DNA of 64,000 bases from Sarcina sp034439435. Lineage in GTDB: Bacteria; Bacillota; Clostridia; Clostridiales; Clostridiaceae. The notes beneath the pieces were generated by a model. The model worked only from the letters and a program-made list of their open reading frames with translations. It was not told where the DNA came from and did not search any database. The stretch is taken from assembly GCF_034439435.1 (NCBI RefSeq), contig NZ_JAPCKJ010000001.1:372001-436000 (forward strand). The letters run 5' to 3'. Of the stretch, positions 43,672 to 53,109 are shown one piece after another; position 1 is the first letter of the stretch; each line of letters opens with the position of its first letter. The position numbers and the translations under genes were made by a program.

Positions 43672-44064
43672 TTATTTGTATCTCATAAATTTAACCTCAT
43701 TTTTCACTTGGCGTTCTATAAATTTTATTAATTCTTCTTTATTATTATTTTCTATAAAATTTTTAATCTCCTCATAATTACGCAATAAAATTTCTATTAT
43801 TAACTTTATCCAATTCACAACTTTCTTTTCTGAAGTTCTTGTCCAATCATAAGAAAGAGCTAATTTTAAATCGTCATAAAGAAATTCAACTTTATTTATT
43901 TCTCTCATTTTCTTTATTAATCTTTCAACTAACTCCGCATATTCATTATTTCTCAATAACCCCTTAAGTATTAAATCATTTTTTAATACTACCTTCCCTC
44001 GTTTACTTTCTACTACTTTTATATTGGAAGCCATTTTTATTGCACATCTTTTTAAATCAAACAT
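43672..44064 (-). CDS. Hypothetical helical protein (130 aa)
   Basis: A soluble, highly charged protein, not recognised. The N-terminus (KVVESKRGKVVLKNDLILKGLL) may be a small beta hairpin; the rest is helical with Lys/Glu repeats (NYEEIKNFIENNNKEELIKF). The ATG at 44064 follows AGGAGA. The next gene upstream is the large sensor kinase, from which it is separated by palindromic element A. No functional clue. Confidence 0.55.
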   Translation of the reverse strand: MFDLKRCAIKMASNIKVVESKRGKVVLKNDLILKGLLRNNEYAELVERLIKKMREINKVEFLYDDLKLALSYDWTRTSEKKVVNWIKLIIEILLRNYEEIKNFIENNNKEELIKFIERQVKNEVKFMRYK

Positions 44065-44173
44065 CTCTTTCTCCTAATACATTACTTATTCCATAAAGTT
44101 TATGTATTATAATTACGCTAAATTCCTTAAAAATAAATTAATAAATTTTATAGCAAATAACTAAAAGAAAAAA

Positions 44174-44262
44174 GATTGTATCAAAACTCAATAATAAAAC
44201 TTGTAAATATTATGAAGAGAATATCTGAATAAGTTTTATTTTAGGTTAATTTTGATACAATC
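44174..44262. repeat. MITE-like palindromic element A
   Basis: An 89-bp element with 13-bp perfect terminal inverted repeats (GATTGTATCAAAA at 44174-44186, complement at 44250-44262) and an imperfect inner repeat with AAAATAAAACTT. An A/T-rich tract on the left gives a minus-strand T-run. It starts 16 bases past the sensor-kinase stop and probably works as its terminator. Confidence 0.65.
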
Positions 44263-44278
44263 ACTTATACTAAAATTT

Positions 44279-47200
44279 CTATTTATCACTTTGTTTTAAA
44301 GGCAATGTAATTATGAATGTACTTCCTTTTTGCAATTCACTTTCTACCCTAATTGTTCCATGATGTAATTCTATTATACTTTTTACTAAAGTTAGTCCAA
44401 TTCCACTACTTCTATATTTCTTTTTAGATACACTATCTGCCTGTGCAAATCTTTCGAATATCATTTCTTGTTGCTCTTTAGAAATTCCAACTCCAGTATC
44501 CTTTATTGCAATTTCTACTTTATCATCCTCACACTCTTTTATATAAACTTCAATAGTTCCATGTCCATGAGTGTACTTTATTGCATTCGACAATAAATTA
44601 ATAACACATCTTTCAATTTCATTTTTATCACATTCAACTTGTAATTCCTCTATTTCTGGATCTATTATAAGCTCCAAGTTATTTTCCTCAACATAAGCTT
44701 TTAAGCTTAATGCTGTATCCTCAACTAAAGAAACTATTTCATAACTATCTATATTAAGTTTATATGCTCCTGATTCTATTTTGGATGAATCTATTATATC
44801 ATTTATTATCTTTAATAAGTGATTTGCATTATTTTTAAGTGTGTTGCTATAATCCTCTACTTGATATTTTCCTAGAGAATCCTCTTTATTTTTTAGCTTT
44901 ACTAACTGAACTGTTGCCAATATAACATTTAAAGGAGTTCTAAGTTCATGAGAAAGATTAACAAAATAATCATTTTTAAATTTTTGCCTTTCAATCATTT
45001 CATCCTTTAAAGCTGTAGCTTCCTTGAAAAGTTTTTCTTTTTCAAGATAAAGTTTTTCCTTCTCTTTAGCTTCTTTTTTTAATTGTTCAGCTCTTTTTTT
45101 AACTATCTTTTCTAATGCTGTTATGTAACTCCACATTAAAAATATAACTATTACAGCACTAGAAAAATATATCAAATAAGCCATTGGAGTTCTCCAAGGT
45201 GGAGGCGCTATTTTTAAATCCAAAGTGGTTATAGGAGTTAAATCACCATGATTATCTCGTGCCCTAATTAAAAGTTTATAAGTTCCGGATTCTAGAGTGG
45301 CATAATTGGCATTATTTCTTTTATTTGCAAAAACCCAATCTTCATCAATTCCTTCTAATTTATATTCATAGGTTATCTTTGTTGTGTTTAAATAATCTGG
45401 TAAAAAGAAATCAATGGATATATTATTTTCATTATATTTTAAGTTAAGTTCTCCTCCATAATAAGGATATGGCTTATTATTCACCTTAATTTCATCTATT
45501 ACTACCTTTGTCTTAGTTTTATTTCCAGTAAAATTTAAAACCTCTTCAGGATAAAATGCAGTGACACCGTTTATTCCCCCAAAAAACATTTCTCCATCTT
45601 CACTTTCAAAGTATGATCTACCGTTAAACTCATTACTTTGTATTCCATCCATAATAGTATAATTTATAAATTTATTTGTTTTCGTATTAAGCCTAGATAA
45701 CCCTCCATTTGTGCTTATCCAAAGATTATCTTCTTTATCTATAAGTATTCCATATATAAAATTATTAGCTAGTCCATTTTCAACAGTATAATTTGTAAAA
45801 GTATCTGTTTTAGGGTCTAATTTGCTTAGCCCAGCTTCTGTTCCAATCCAGACATTTCCTTTGGAGTCTTTTGCTAAACAACGTACATCATTACTTATAA
45901 GACTATTCCTATTAAAGCTATCACTTACATAACTTTTTAATATTCCTTTATTCTTATCAAACTGTACTACTCCACCATTAATTCCAATAGTAATCCATAA
46001 CAATCCTTTCTCATCTTCTGATATGCTTGTTACAGCATTTTCAACAATACCTACAGCTTTAAATAAATTTGAATAATCAGTAAAAGTTCCAGTCTTATCA
46101 TCATAGGATTGTAATCCCCCTCTAGCTCCAATCCATAAAAGTCCATCTTTATCCACATAAAGATTTCTAGCATCCATTTTATTTATTTCCTGCATACTTT
46201 CTGGATATTTAATCCGCTCAACTACTCCTGTCTTTTTATTTATTTTATTTATCCCGCCCTGAGTTGCAACCCATAAATGATCTTTATCTGCCTCACATAT
46301 TTGCCAGACTACATTACTACTTAAGGTATCAGGATTATTATTTTCACTATAAAAATTTCTAACATCACCTGTTTTAGTATTTAGAGCATTTAATCCTGAG
46401 GAATTTGTTCCAAGCCATAAAGTACCATCTGAATCCTTATAAATTCCACTCATACTATTAGCACTAAGAGTATTTTCTTTATTAGGTTCTCTTTTATATT
46501 GTTTAAATGGCTGATTAGGGTTTAGTAGACTTATTCCATTATATGTTCCAAACCAAAGAAGTCCACTTCTATCTTCATATGCAGTTAAAACATTATTGTT
46601 TACTAAACTAGTATCATCATAGTATCTATTTTCAAAAAGATGCTTTTTTTTATTGTTTTTATCATATTTTAATAAGCCTTTTTGGGTTGCAAACCATATA
46701 TTACCATATGTATCTTCATAAATACCATTTACACTATCTGGAGTTATGTTAAAAGACTCAATTTCTTCATCTATAAACTTAACATCTTTATAATTACTAG
46801 ATATACAAATAATATGTTTGTCTGTTACAGCCCATATATTATCTTCTCTATCCTTATAAACTAAAGAAACTGCTGAATTATCATCATCAATTAAAGTATT
46901 TATGGATTGAAATTCTCTAGTCTTAGTATTAAATAAACTTAATCCCTCACTTGTACCTGCCCAAACATTTCCATACTTATCTTCACATAATGAAGTAATC
47001 ACATTACTCTTTAATCCTTTTGGATATGTATCTTTGAAAATTTGATCAATTTTTTCTGTTTTTGGATCATAAATATTTAGTCCCTTACGAGTAGCTACCC
47101 ATATTGTTCCGTCACTATGCTTTAGTATATCCCATATATTATCATTAGATAACATACTCTTCCCATCTTCATGCTCAAACATTCTAGTAACCTTATTGGT

Positions 47201-47557
47201 AATTATGTTTATGCTACTTATTCCTCTACTAGTTCCAACAAGAATATTATCCTTATCATATTCAGCTATAGATGATATAAAACCTGAATTAATACTTTCT
47301 TTATCATCTTTTGCTTCTCTAAAGATAACAAACTCATGTCCATTATATTTGTTTAATCCATCAGATGTTCCAAACCACATGTATCCTCTACTATCTTGAA
47401 ATACCTTCGTCACAGTGGATTGAGATAAACCATCTTTTAAAGTTAAACTGTTGAATCTAAGCTCTGATTCTCCTAATGCAAAGACATTTTTACATTGAAT
47501 TAACATTAGTATTATAGAGAAAAAAACGTATCTTCTAACTAATTTTTTTATATTCAA
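44279..47557 (-). CDS. Two-component-regulator-propeller sensor histidine kinase (HTCS-like, no receiver)
   Basis: A large membrane sensor. From the TTG at 47557 (RBS AGAGAGGT 8 bases upstream; the ATG at 47602 is less likely): signal peptide, then ~14 reg_prop repeats forming two beta-propellers (repeated DSRGYMWFGT, EDKYGNVWAGT, DKEDNLWIST patterns), a Y_Y_Y domain (~700-770), one membrane helix (~789-810), a coiled coil, HisKA with His870 (NLSHELRTPLN), and HATPase with INLLSNAIKY, DTGVGIS and SSGIGLTL. 1092 residues. Bacteroidetes relatives sense glycans, but usually have fused receivers and AraC domains, which are absent here. No adjacent response regulator. Confidence 0.88.
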   Translation of the reverse strand: MNIKKLVRRYVFFSIILMLIQCKNVFALGESELRFNSLTLKDGLSQSTVTKVFQDSRGYMWFGTSDGLNKYNGHEFVIFREAKDDKESINSGFISSIAEYDKDNILVGTSRGISSINIITNKVTRMFEHEDGKSMLSNDNIWDILKHSDGTIWVATRKGLNIYDPKTEKIDQIFKDTYPKGLKSNVITSLCEDKYGNVWAGTSEGLSLFNTKTREFQSINTLIDDDNSAVSLVYKDREDNIWAVTDKHIICISSNYKDVKFIDEEIESFNITPDSVNGIYEDTYGNIWFATQKGLLKYDKNNKKKHLFENRYYDDTSLVNNNVLTAYEDRSGLLWFGTYNGISLLNPNQPFKQYKREPNKENTLSANSMSGIYKDSDGTLWLGTNSSGLNALNTKTGDVRNFYSENNNPDTLSSNVVWQICEADKDHLWVATQGGINKINKKTGVVERIKYPESMQEINKMDARNLYVDKDGLLWIGARGGLQSYDDKTGTFTDYSNLFKAVGIVENAVTSISEDEKGLLWITIGINGGVVQFDKNKGILKSYVSDSFNRNSLISNDVRCLAKDSKGNVWIGTEAGLSKLDPKTDTFTNYTVENGLANNFIYGILIDKEDNLWISTNGGLSRLNTKTNKFINYTIMDGIQSNEFNGRSYFESEDGEMFFGGINGVTAFYPEEVLNFTGNKTKTKVVIDEIKVNNKPYPYYGGELNLKYNENNISIDFFLPDYLNTTKITYEYKLEGIDEDWVFANKRNNANYATLESGTYKLLIRARDNHGDLTPITTLDLKIAPPPWRTPMAYLIYFSSAVIVIFLMWSYITALEKIVKKRAEQLKKEAKEKEKLYLEKEKLFKEATALKDEMIERQKFKNDYFVNLSHELRTPLNVILATVQLVKLKNKEDSLGKYQVEDYSNTLKNNANHLLKIINDIIDSSKIESGAYKLNIDSYEIVSLVEDTALSLKAYVEENNLELIIDPEIEELQVECDKNEIERCVINLLSNAIKYTHGHGTIEVYIKECEDDKVEIAIKDTGVGISKEQQEMIFERFAQADSVSKKKYRSSGIGLTLVKSIIELHHGTIRVESELQKGSTFIITLPLKQSDK

Positions 47558-47638
47558 TTTTATTACCTCTCTAAAACTAAAATAACAATTTAATTTTCTC
47601 AAAAAACAAGAATATTGTCAAACTATGTCATATTAGCT

Positions 47639-48739
47639 TTAATACTTTAATCTAATAATATTAACATCTCTCAAAAAATTATCCATATTGTACAATATTA
47701 AAGCATCATTAAAATTCTCATTTTCCATATATTCACTTACTTTAAATGGAAAATCCCTTAAATCTACCACATGAATCTCCTCAAAATTTTCACTCAAAAA
47801 TGGAATCATTGAGTTTGCAAAAGAATCCTTAAATACTAATAATTTTTCTCCATTTTTAACTTCATGATTTCTTATTATAGTAAGTCCATTATTTCCTCTA
47901 ATGAAAAATGAATACTTATCTATCGTATTTAGCTTTTCATAATCATATAGATTATTAAAACTTTCTCCTTGAATCTCCATAGTTGCATTATTTATATCAT
48001 AATAAGTAAGAATATCACTTTCTGCATTAAAAAGCTTAGATTTAGAAAAATATGTGCCATAAAACCCACTAACTTCATGTTTCTCTATATTCCTTAATTC
48101 AATAGGCTTTTCCCCTAAACTTTCCATATAGGCTCCATAAGCTAAATAAGCTCCATATGTTGTCCAATGATGGTCTGTTTTATAATATATATAATCTTCT
48201 TTATTCTCCGTTAAAAGTTTTATCAAATCAATATTAGTATCTTTGTTACTGACCTCATAAACCTTAGATATAAGTTCTTCTTGTTCTAAAAGCTTTAATC
48301 CCCAAGGAATATATTCTTCATATATGGTATATGAATTAGGTACAATCATAGTTGTAACTCTTCCATTATACCCATTAATAAATTCCTTTAATGCTTTTAA
48401 ATTGTTATTAAATCTTTCCTCATCATAGGAAATAATCTTATCAAACATATAGTTCTCTTTTCCATAAACTATATTATTATTTTCAATTTTCCCTAAGGCA
48501 TATTCACTTATGGACTTTAAGTTTATCCATTTTTCTCTAAAAATAAAATTATCATTTATATATTCCTCATAATCACGGCTATAGGTTCCGCTTATAAATG
48601 CATCAAGAGAAAACTTAGGCTTTTTAACTAAAATTCTATTTTCAAACTCTGAAAAATCTATATTTTTTTTACTCATATCAAAAGCTGCAAATGTAACTAC
48701 AAGAGAAAAAAATATGAAAACCATAGGATATTTTTTCAT
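47639..48739 (-). CDS. DHHW/AlgJ-AlgX-like SGNH-type protein
   Basis: A 366-residue secreted or anchored protein, N-terminal signal/membrane helix ~5-22. It has TDHHWTTYGAYLAYGAY (~185-200), the DHHW signature of AlgJ/AlgX/PatB-like enzymes that transfer or remove acetyl groups from exopolysaccharide, with VFKDSFANSMIPFL (~295-308) as the Ser block. It is cotranscribed with the MBOAT gene 23 bases upstream; together they match polysaccharide O-acetylation pairs (AlgI-AlgJ). RBS AAGGAAA before the ATG. Confidence 0.8.
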   Translation of the reverse strand: MKKYPMVFIFFSLVVTFAAFDMSKKNIDFSEFENRILVKKPKFSLDAFISGTYSRDYEEYINDNFIFREKWINLKSISEYALGKIENNNIVYGKENYMFDKIISYDEERFNNNLKALKEFINGYNGRVTTMIVPNSYTIYEEYIPWGLKLLEQEELISKVYEVSNKDTNIDLIKLLTENKEDYIYYKTDHHWTTYGAYLAYGAYMESLGEKPIELRNIEKHEVSGFYGTYFSKSKLFNAESDILTYYDINNATMEIQGESFNNLYDYEKLNTIDKYSFFIRGNNGLTIIRNHEVKNGEKLLVFKDSFANSMIPFLSENFEEIHVVDLRDFPFKVSEYMENENFNDALILYNMDNFLRDVNIIRLKY

Positions 48740-48762
48740 AAAATATTTCCTTTCAAATTAGT

Positions 48763-50130
48763 TTAAAATCTAAAATACAAAAATGGATTATAAGTAGAAT
48801 CAATTAAATATGCTACTGATATTATAAATATCATACTTAAAATAAAACATTCTACATATTTATTTTTCTTTACCATTTTTTCATAAATATTATTAATAAC
48901 TTTGCTAGAACACAATATAGCTATTAAAAATACTAAAAAATAATTTCTTAAATAGTATATGAAATCTAATGACCAATTTGGTTGAAACAAATATTGTATG
49001 TTCCCTAAATCCTCAAAGGCAAAAATCGCCCATCCAAAAATTATGGCAGATATACTATATATATGTGACACTAATTTACGCTTATTTAAATATTTAATTA
49101 AATAAAATTTTTCCAAAGTAATTAAAATAAAAAAATAAAGTCCCCACACTATAAAATTGTATTCAGCCCCATGCCAAAAACCAGTTAAAACCCATACTAC
49201 CAAAAGATTTAATACTGTTCTTTTATATCCTACTCTATTCCCCCCCAAGGGAATGTACAAATACTCTTTAAACCAATTTCCTAAGGTAATATGCCATCTT
49301 CTCCAAAACTCTGTTATACTTCTTGATATATACGGAAAATTAAAGTTTTGAGGAAAATTAAACCCAAGCATTCTGCCTAATCCAATTGCCATAGAAGAAT
49401 ATCCACTAAAATCAAAGTATATTTGTAAAGAAAATGCTATTACTCCAAGCCATAATAGGGAAGTAGAAACATTACTAACCCCTAATCCTTCAATCTCATT
49501 CCATAAAAGTCCTATATTATTTGCTATCAATACTTTTTTTCCTAGACCTATTATAAACTCTTTAATTCCCTCTTCAATTTGATCCATTTTTATATTTCTA
49601 TTATTTAGCTCATTATTTATATCAGAATATCTAACTATAGGTCCTGCTATAAGTTGTGGGAAAAGACAAACATACGCACCAAAATTTATTATATTTCTTT
49701 CAGCTCTAACGTTTCCTCTATATACGTCAATAGTATATGACATAGTTTGAAAGGTATAAAAACTTATACCTAAAGGAAGAGTTAGATAGATTAAAGACAT
49801 GGATGCTCCAAAAGCTGAGTTTATATTCTCAACAAAAAAATTTATATACTTAAATAAAATAAGTATTCCTAAATTAAATGTAACTGAACTAATTAAAAAA
49901 GCTTTACTAATAAATGCTCTTTCTCTGTATTTTTCTATTAATATACTTAAGGAATAATCTACTATTATTGATAAAATCATTATGAAAAGATATTTTGGTT
50001 CTCCCCAAGAATAAAAAAATAAACTTAATATTAGTAAAGTTAAATTTTTTAATTTATTTGGTGTTAAGTAGTATATAATAAAAGCTATTGGCAAAAATCT
50101 AAATATAAACATAATACTGCTAAATACCAT
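48763..50130 (-). CDS. MBOAT O-acyltransferase (AlgI/DltB-like)
   Basis: A 455-residue polytopic membrane protein with about ten helices. Features are IEFWRRWHITLGNWFKEYLYIP (in part, ~255-275), LGGNR, and the catalytic-type WHGAEYNFIVWG (His near residue 318). It moves an acyl group across the membrane for O-acetylation of an extracellular polymer. The partner lies directly downstream. Which polymer is modified is unknown; the ydaKLMN-like operon at 55-61 kb is a candidate within the window. RBS TAGGAGA before the ATG. Confidence 0.88.
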   Translation of the reverse strand: MVFSSIMFIFRFLPIAFIIYYLTPNKLKNLTLLILSLFFYSWGEPKYLFIMILSIIVDYSLSILIEKYRERAFISKAFLISSVTFNLGILILFKYINFFVENINSAFGASMSLIYLTLPLGISFYTFQTMSYTIDVYRGNVRAERNIINFGAYVCLFPQLIAGPIVRYSDINNELNNRNIKMDQIEEGIKEFIIGLGKKVLIANNIGLLWNEIEGLGVSNVSTSLLWLGVIAFSLQIYFDFSGYSSMAIGLGRMLGFNFPQNFNFPYISRSITEFWRRWHITLGNWFKEYLYIPLGGNRVGYKRTVLNLLVVWVLTGFWHGAEYNFIVWGLYFFILITLEKFYLIKYLNKRKLVSHIYSISAIIFGWAIFAFEDLGNIQYLFQPNWSLDFIYYLRNYFLVFLIAILCSSKVINNIYEKMVKKNKYVECFILSMIFIISVAYLIDSTYNPFLYFRF

Positions 50131-50276
50131 TTTAAATCTCCTAAAAATTTAATTTTATATTTATAGAGACTTTTACTTCTTTTAAATTAATTAGAAATAA
50201 AAGTCTCTTTATTCGTTTTATATGTAAAAAAATTTATTCCTTAATATATACTACTTCTTTCGTCATATAAAAATAA

Positions 50277-50380
50277 GCTGTATCAAAACTTTTAATAATA
50301 AAGCTTATAAATTCTTAGTTAAATCTAATAATTCTCGTAATATATTTATAAGTTTTATTTTGGTTTATTATTGATACGGC
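50277..50380. repeat. MITE-like palindromic element B
   Basis: A 104-bp element with a 10-bp terminal repeat (GCTGTATCAA / TTGATACGGC, one mismatch). Its right arm (complement of 50339-50360) is a perfect 22-base match to the left arm of element C at 52798-52819. It starts 24 bases past the stop of the DUF4358 lipoprotein. Confidence 0.7.
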
Positions 50381-50403
50381 CTATTCTTATTTAAAATTAA
50401 ATG

Positions 50404-50901
50404 TTATTTAAATGCTTCCTCATAAATCTTATTCGCTTCTTCTAATTGATCTTGTGGTAAAACAAATAATGAAACATAATTTCCCTTAACTTTCACTTCT
50501 GAAGACTTTACAACTTTCTCTTCCTCTGGATAAAAAGCCTTTCCAATCTTATCTTCTAAAATTTTATCTACTGATTCCTTAACAGAATCAATCTTTCCCT
50601 CTTTAGCCTTTACAATTATAATGGCAGAATTTCCTGGAGATATACCAGTTTCAGCAATTCCATATTCCTCTACATCATCTAAGTTTAAATGATAAATTTC
50701 ATTAGCCATTTGGTCATCTACTGGCATAGGCATTCTAACCATATCTGCCTCCACTAGTTTATTAGTCATATCAGAAGCACTCATTGACATTTTAACATTA
50801 CTTTGTTCAACCTGAGTACCATTATTATCTTTAGCTCCACATCCCGTTAATGTAGCTCCTATCATAACAGCAGCTAAAACACTTATAAAAATTTTTTTCA
50901 T
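50404..50901 (-). CDS. DUF4358 lipoprotein
   Basis: A surface lipoprotein of unknown function. From the ATG at 50901: a signal peptide (KKIFISVLAAVMIG) and lipobox TLTGC with Cys21, then a Ser/Met/Asn-rich linker and a DUF4358 domain (~60-165: VYHLNLDDVEEYG-like, GNSAIIIVKAKEGKIDSVKESV, YVSLFVLP). A GTG start at 50919 would precede the signal with extra residues; GGAG 11 bases before the ATG fits better. Palindromic element B lies just downstream. Confidence 0.78.
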   Translation of the reverse strand: MKKIFISVLAAVMIGATLTGCGAKDNNGTQVEQSNVKMSMSASDMTNKLVEADMVRMPMPVDDQMANEIYHLNLDDVEEYGIAETGISPGNSAIIIVKAKEGKIDSVKESVDKILEDKIGKAFYPEEEKVVKSSEVKVKGNYVSLFVLPQDQLEEANKIYEEAFK

Positions 50902-51071
50902 CCCTAAATTCACTCCCACATATGCATATTTGTTATGTTAACGTTATTATACATTATAAACCTACCCCCTCCAACATCTTTGATTAATTGTTAATTCTTT
51001 AGTAACTTTTCAATTGTAAACTCCTAAAACTCTCCTTTAAATGCTAAGATCTTTATTTAAAATCATAATAA

Positions 51072-51104
51072 AAAGCACCTTAAGAATTTTCTTAATGGTG
51101 CTTT
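51072..51104 (-). terminator. Terminator of the DEAD-box helicase gene
   Basis: A stem AAAGCACC/GGTGCTTT extended past a T-T mismatch by TAAGAA/TTCTTA (51072-51104), T-rich on the minus strand. Confidence 0.85.
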
Positions 51105-51131
51105 AAATTAAAAACAAAATCTCTACTTTAA

Positions 51132-52355
51132 TTATTTCTTTTTAAATGGCTTCTTTCCAATAGGCTTTTTCTTTCCATTATTACCTTTACTTGAAGAAGT
51201 ATTTTTTACATTTGTCTTATGAATTTCTCCTTCATATAAATATAGTCTAGGAATTTGAACCTTTAACTGTCTTTCACATTTTCCAACTATTTTTTCTTCT
51301 TTATAATCAGCTAAAGAATAAGCAACTCCTTCTTCTCCTGCTCTTCCTACACGCCCTACTCTATGTAAATAGTTTTGAGGATTCATAGGTATATCTAAAT
51401 TTATTATATGTGTAGCTCCCTTTATATCTAATCCTCTTGCAGATACATCTGAAGTTATTAAAACCTTAGCCTTTCCTTTTCTAAAATCTTGAAGAGCATT
51501 CTTCCTATCCATTTTATTATCGCTTCCATGAAGAGATACTGCATTTATTTTATTATATTTTAACTTCTGAATTACATTGTTTATATTATAACTATTATTT
51601 ATAAACACTATAACCTTTTTCTCATCACCTATAGCATGTATAAGCTTTCTTAAAAAATCTATTTTATCCCTTAATTCAACCTGGAAATATCCATGTAATA
51701 TATTTTCATTAACTTTATTAGCAGCTTTTGCTTGTATAAGCTCGCTTTCCCCAATTAATTCTTCTGCTGTTTCTAAAGCTTTTTCATTCATAGTAGCTGA
51801 AAAGATAAGCTTTTGCGAATCTCTAGGACAAGCTTTTACAACACTTTTGACATCTTTTATGTTTATAAAATCTAATAGCTTATCACCCTCATCAATAACT
51901 AGAGTTTTAATAGTATTAGCTGTTATTTTCTTTTTGTTTATAAGCTCTAAAACTCTTCCTGTACTTCCTACAAGTATATGTGGCTTGTTTTTAAGTTTTT
52001 CCATCTGTCTCTTAATATTTCCACTACCAACTAAAGTTGTTGAAGTTATTTTCTTTCCAAGTCCTCTTTTAAGATCATTTAAAACGTTATTTATTTGAAC
52101 TCCTAATTCATGAGTTGGTGATAATATTATTGCTTGCATCTCATTTTTTGAGTCATCAATATTCTCTATTATAGGAAGTAAATATGCTAAAGTTTTTCCC
52201 GTTCCTGTTTCAGCCTTTCCTATAACATTTTTCTCTTTTAAAATCTCTGGTATAGCTTTTTCTTGAATATCTGTTGGCTCACTTATATTTAATCCTATTA
52301 ATGATTTTGCAACCTCTTCACTTAATCCTAATTCTAAAAATTTATTCATTAGCAT
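51132..52355 (-). CDS. DEAD-box RNA helicase
   Basis: An ATP-dependent RNA helicase of 407 residues. The order is Q motif (GLNISEPTDIQEKAIP), motif I AETGTGKT, motif II DEGD (in place of DEAD), motif III SATM, and motif VI HRVGRVGRAG; the C-terminal tail is Lys-rich. It probably unwinds structured RNA or ribosomal intermediates. ATG at 52355 or 52349 are both plausible; AAGGATGGG is best spaced for the first. Fourteen bases downstream of the 103-residue gene, so the two are probably one operon. Confidence 0.9.
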   Translation of the reverse strand: MLMNKFLELGLSEEVAKSLIGLNISEPTDIQEKAIPEILKEKNVIGKAETGTGKTLAYLLPIIENIDDSKNEMQAIILSPTHELGVQINNVLNDLKRGLGKKITSTTLVGSGNIKRQMEKLKNKPHILVGSTGRVLELINKKKITANTIKTLVIDEGDKLLDFINIKDVKSVVKACPRDSQKLIFSATMNEKALETAEELIGESELIQAKAANKVNENILHGYFQVELRDKIDFLRKLIHAIGDEKKVIVFINNSYNINNVIQKLKYNKINAVSLHGSDNKMDRKNALQDFRKGKAKVLITSDVSARGLDIKGATHIINLDIPMNPQNYLHRVGRVGRAGEEGVAYSLADYKEEKIVGKCERQLKVQIPRLYLYEGEIHKTNVKNTSSSKGNNGKKKPIGKKPFKKK

Positions 52356-52369
52356 CCCATCCTTTTATT

Positions 52370-52681
52370 CTAAAGTTTAACCTTATTATTTTTTAATATA
52401 TTCTCACAAAGAGTTTCGAAATGAGACGTATCTATTCCCTCTTTATTCAACTTAGAAAGTCTTGCGTTTATTCTTTCTAAGGTCTCTTTCCCTTCTTTTT
52501 TATCTCTTTTCTTAATACATGTATTAAAATAATCAACTAAATAATCTATCTTTATTACTTCATTTGCTAAGTCTTCTCTATCATCATTTACAAGCTCTAA
52601 CAATAAAGAATATACCTTAGGAGAAGTTGAATTTCTATGCATCTTTAAAAAATCATTATTTCTACTAGTTATCTTTGCCAT
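52370..52681 (-). CDS. Hypothetical protein (103 aa), cotranscribed with helicase
   Basis: A small helical, charged soluble protein (RNNDFLKMHRNSTSPKVYSL...IKKRDKKEGKETLERINARL). RBS AAAGGA before the ATG and 14-base spacing to the helicase gene suggest a partner or regulator of the helicase, by position only. Family not recognised. Confidence 0.65.
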   Translation of the reverse strand: MAKITSRNNDFLKMHRNSTSPKVYSLLLELVNDDREDLANEVIKIDYLVDYFNTCIKKRDKKEGKETLERINARLSKLNKEGIDTSHFETLCENILKNNKVKL

Positions 52682-53109
52682 ATCTTCTGTTCCTTTCTAA
52701 ATAAATTATGATTCCACATAAATTATTAACATAACATCATTTAATATATCATAAGTAAAAAGAAAAAAACAGAAGAAACTATATCAAAAGTAACTTTAAA
52801 TAAAACTTATAAATATATTCCTAGAATTACTAGATTTTAAGTGAAAGTCCAAATTTTTAATTTGGTACCTTGAACTTATGCAATCGAATATCATGAGATT
52901 GTATTCCTAAGAAAATAACAGTCTCGGCTTCTTAACGCAAACTCTTTTACGTAATAGCTTAAATTCTAAAGTTCATCTAGATATTTTCTTCATATTATTT
53001 ATAAATTTTATTATTTAAAGTTTTGACATAGTTCCTTCTTAAAATCATAGTGAAAATCTATTATACTAAACTTATTATTTTATAATTAAGGTTTCAATAT
53101 ACTTTAATT
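52682..53109. other. Intergenic region between the helicase operon and gdhA
   Basis: No confident gene. It is largely occupied by MITE-like element C (52771-53040), whose centre (about 52850-52975) is unlike the other elements and has no long open frame. The remaining ~70 bases next to gdhA have no clear terminator, so element C probably ends the gdhA transcript. Confidence 0.5.
52771..53040. repeat. MITE-like palindromic element C, with internal unique segment
   Basis: A 270-bp element with imperfect terminal repeats: AGAAGAAACTATATCAAAAG (52771-52790) against the complement of 53020-53040. The pairing extends inward through ACTTTAAATA...AAACTTATAAATA. The left arm has a perfect 22-base match to element B. 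Between the arms lies ~125 bp (52850-52975) not seen in the other copies, including a CCAAATTTTTAATTTGG hairpin. Confidence 0.65.
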
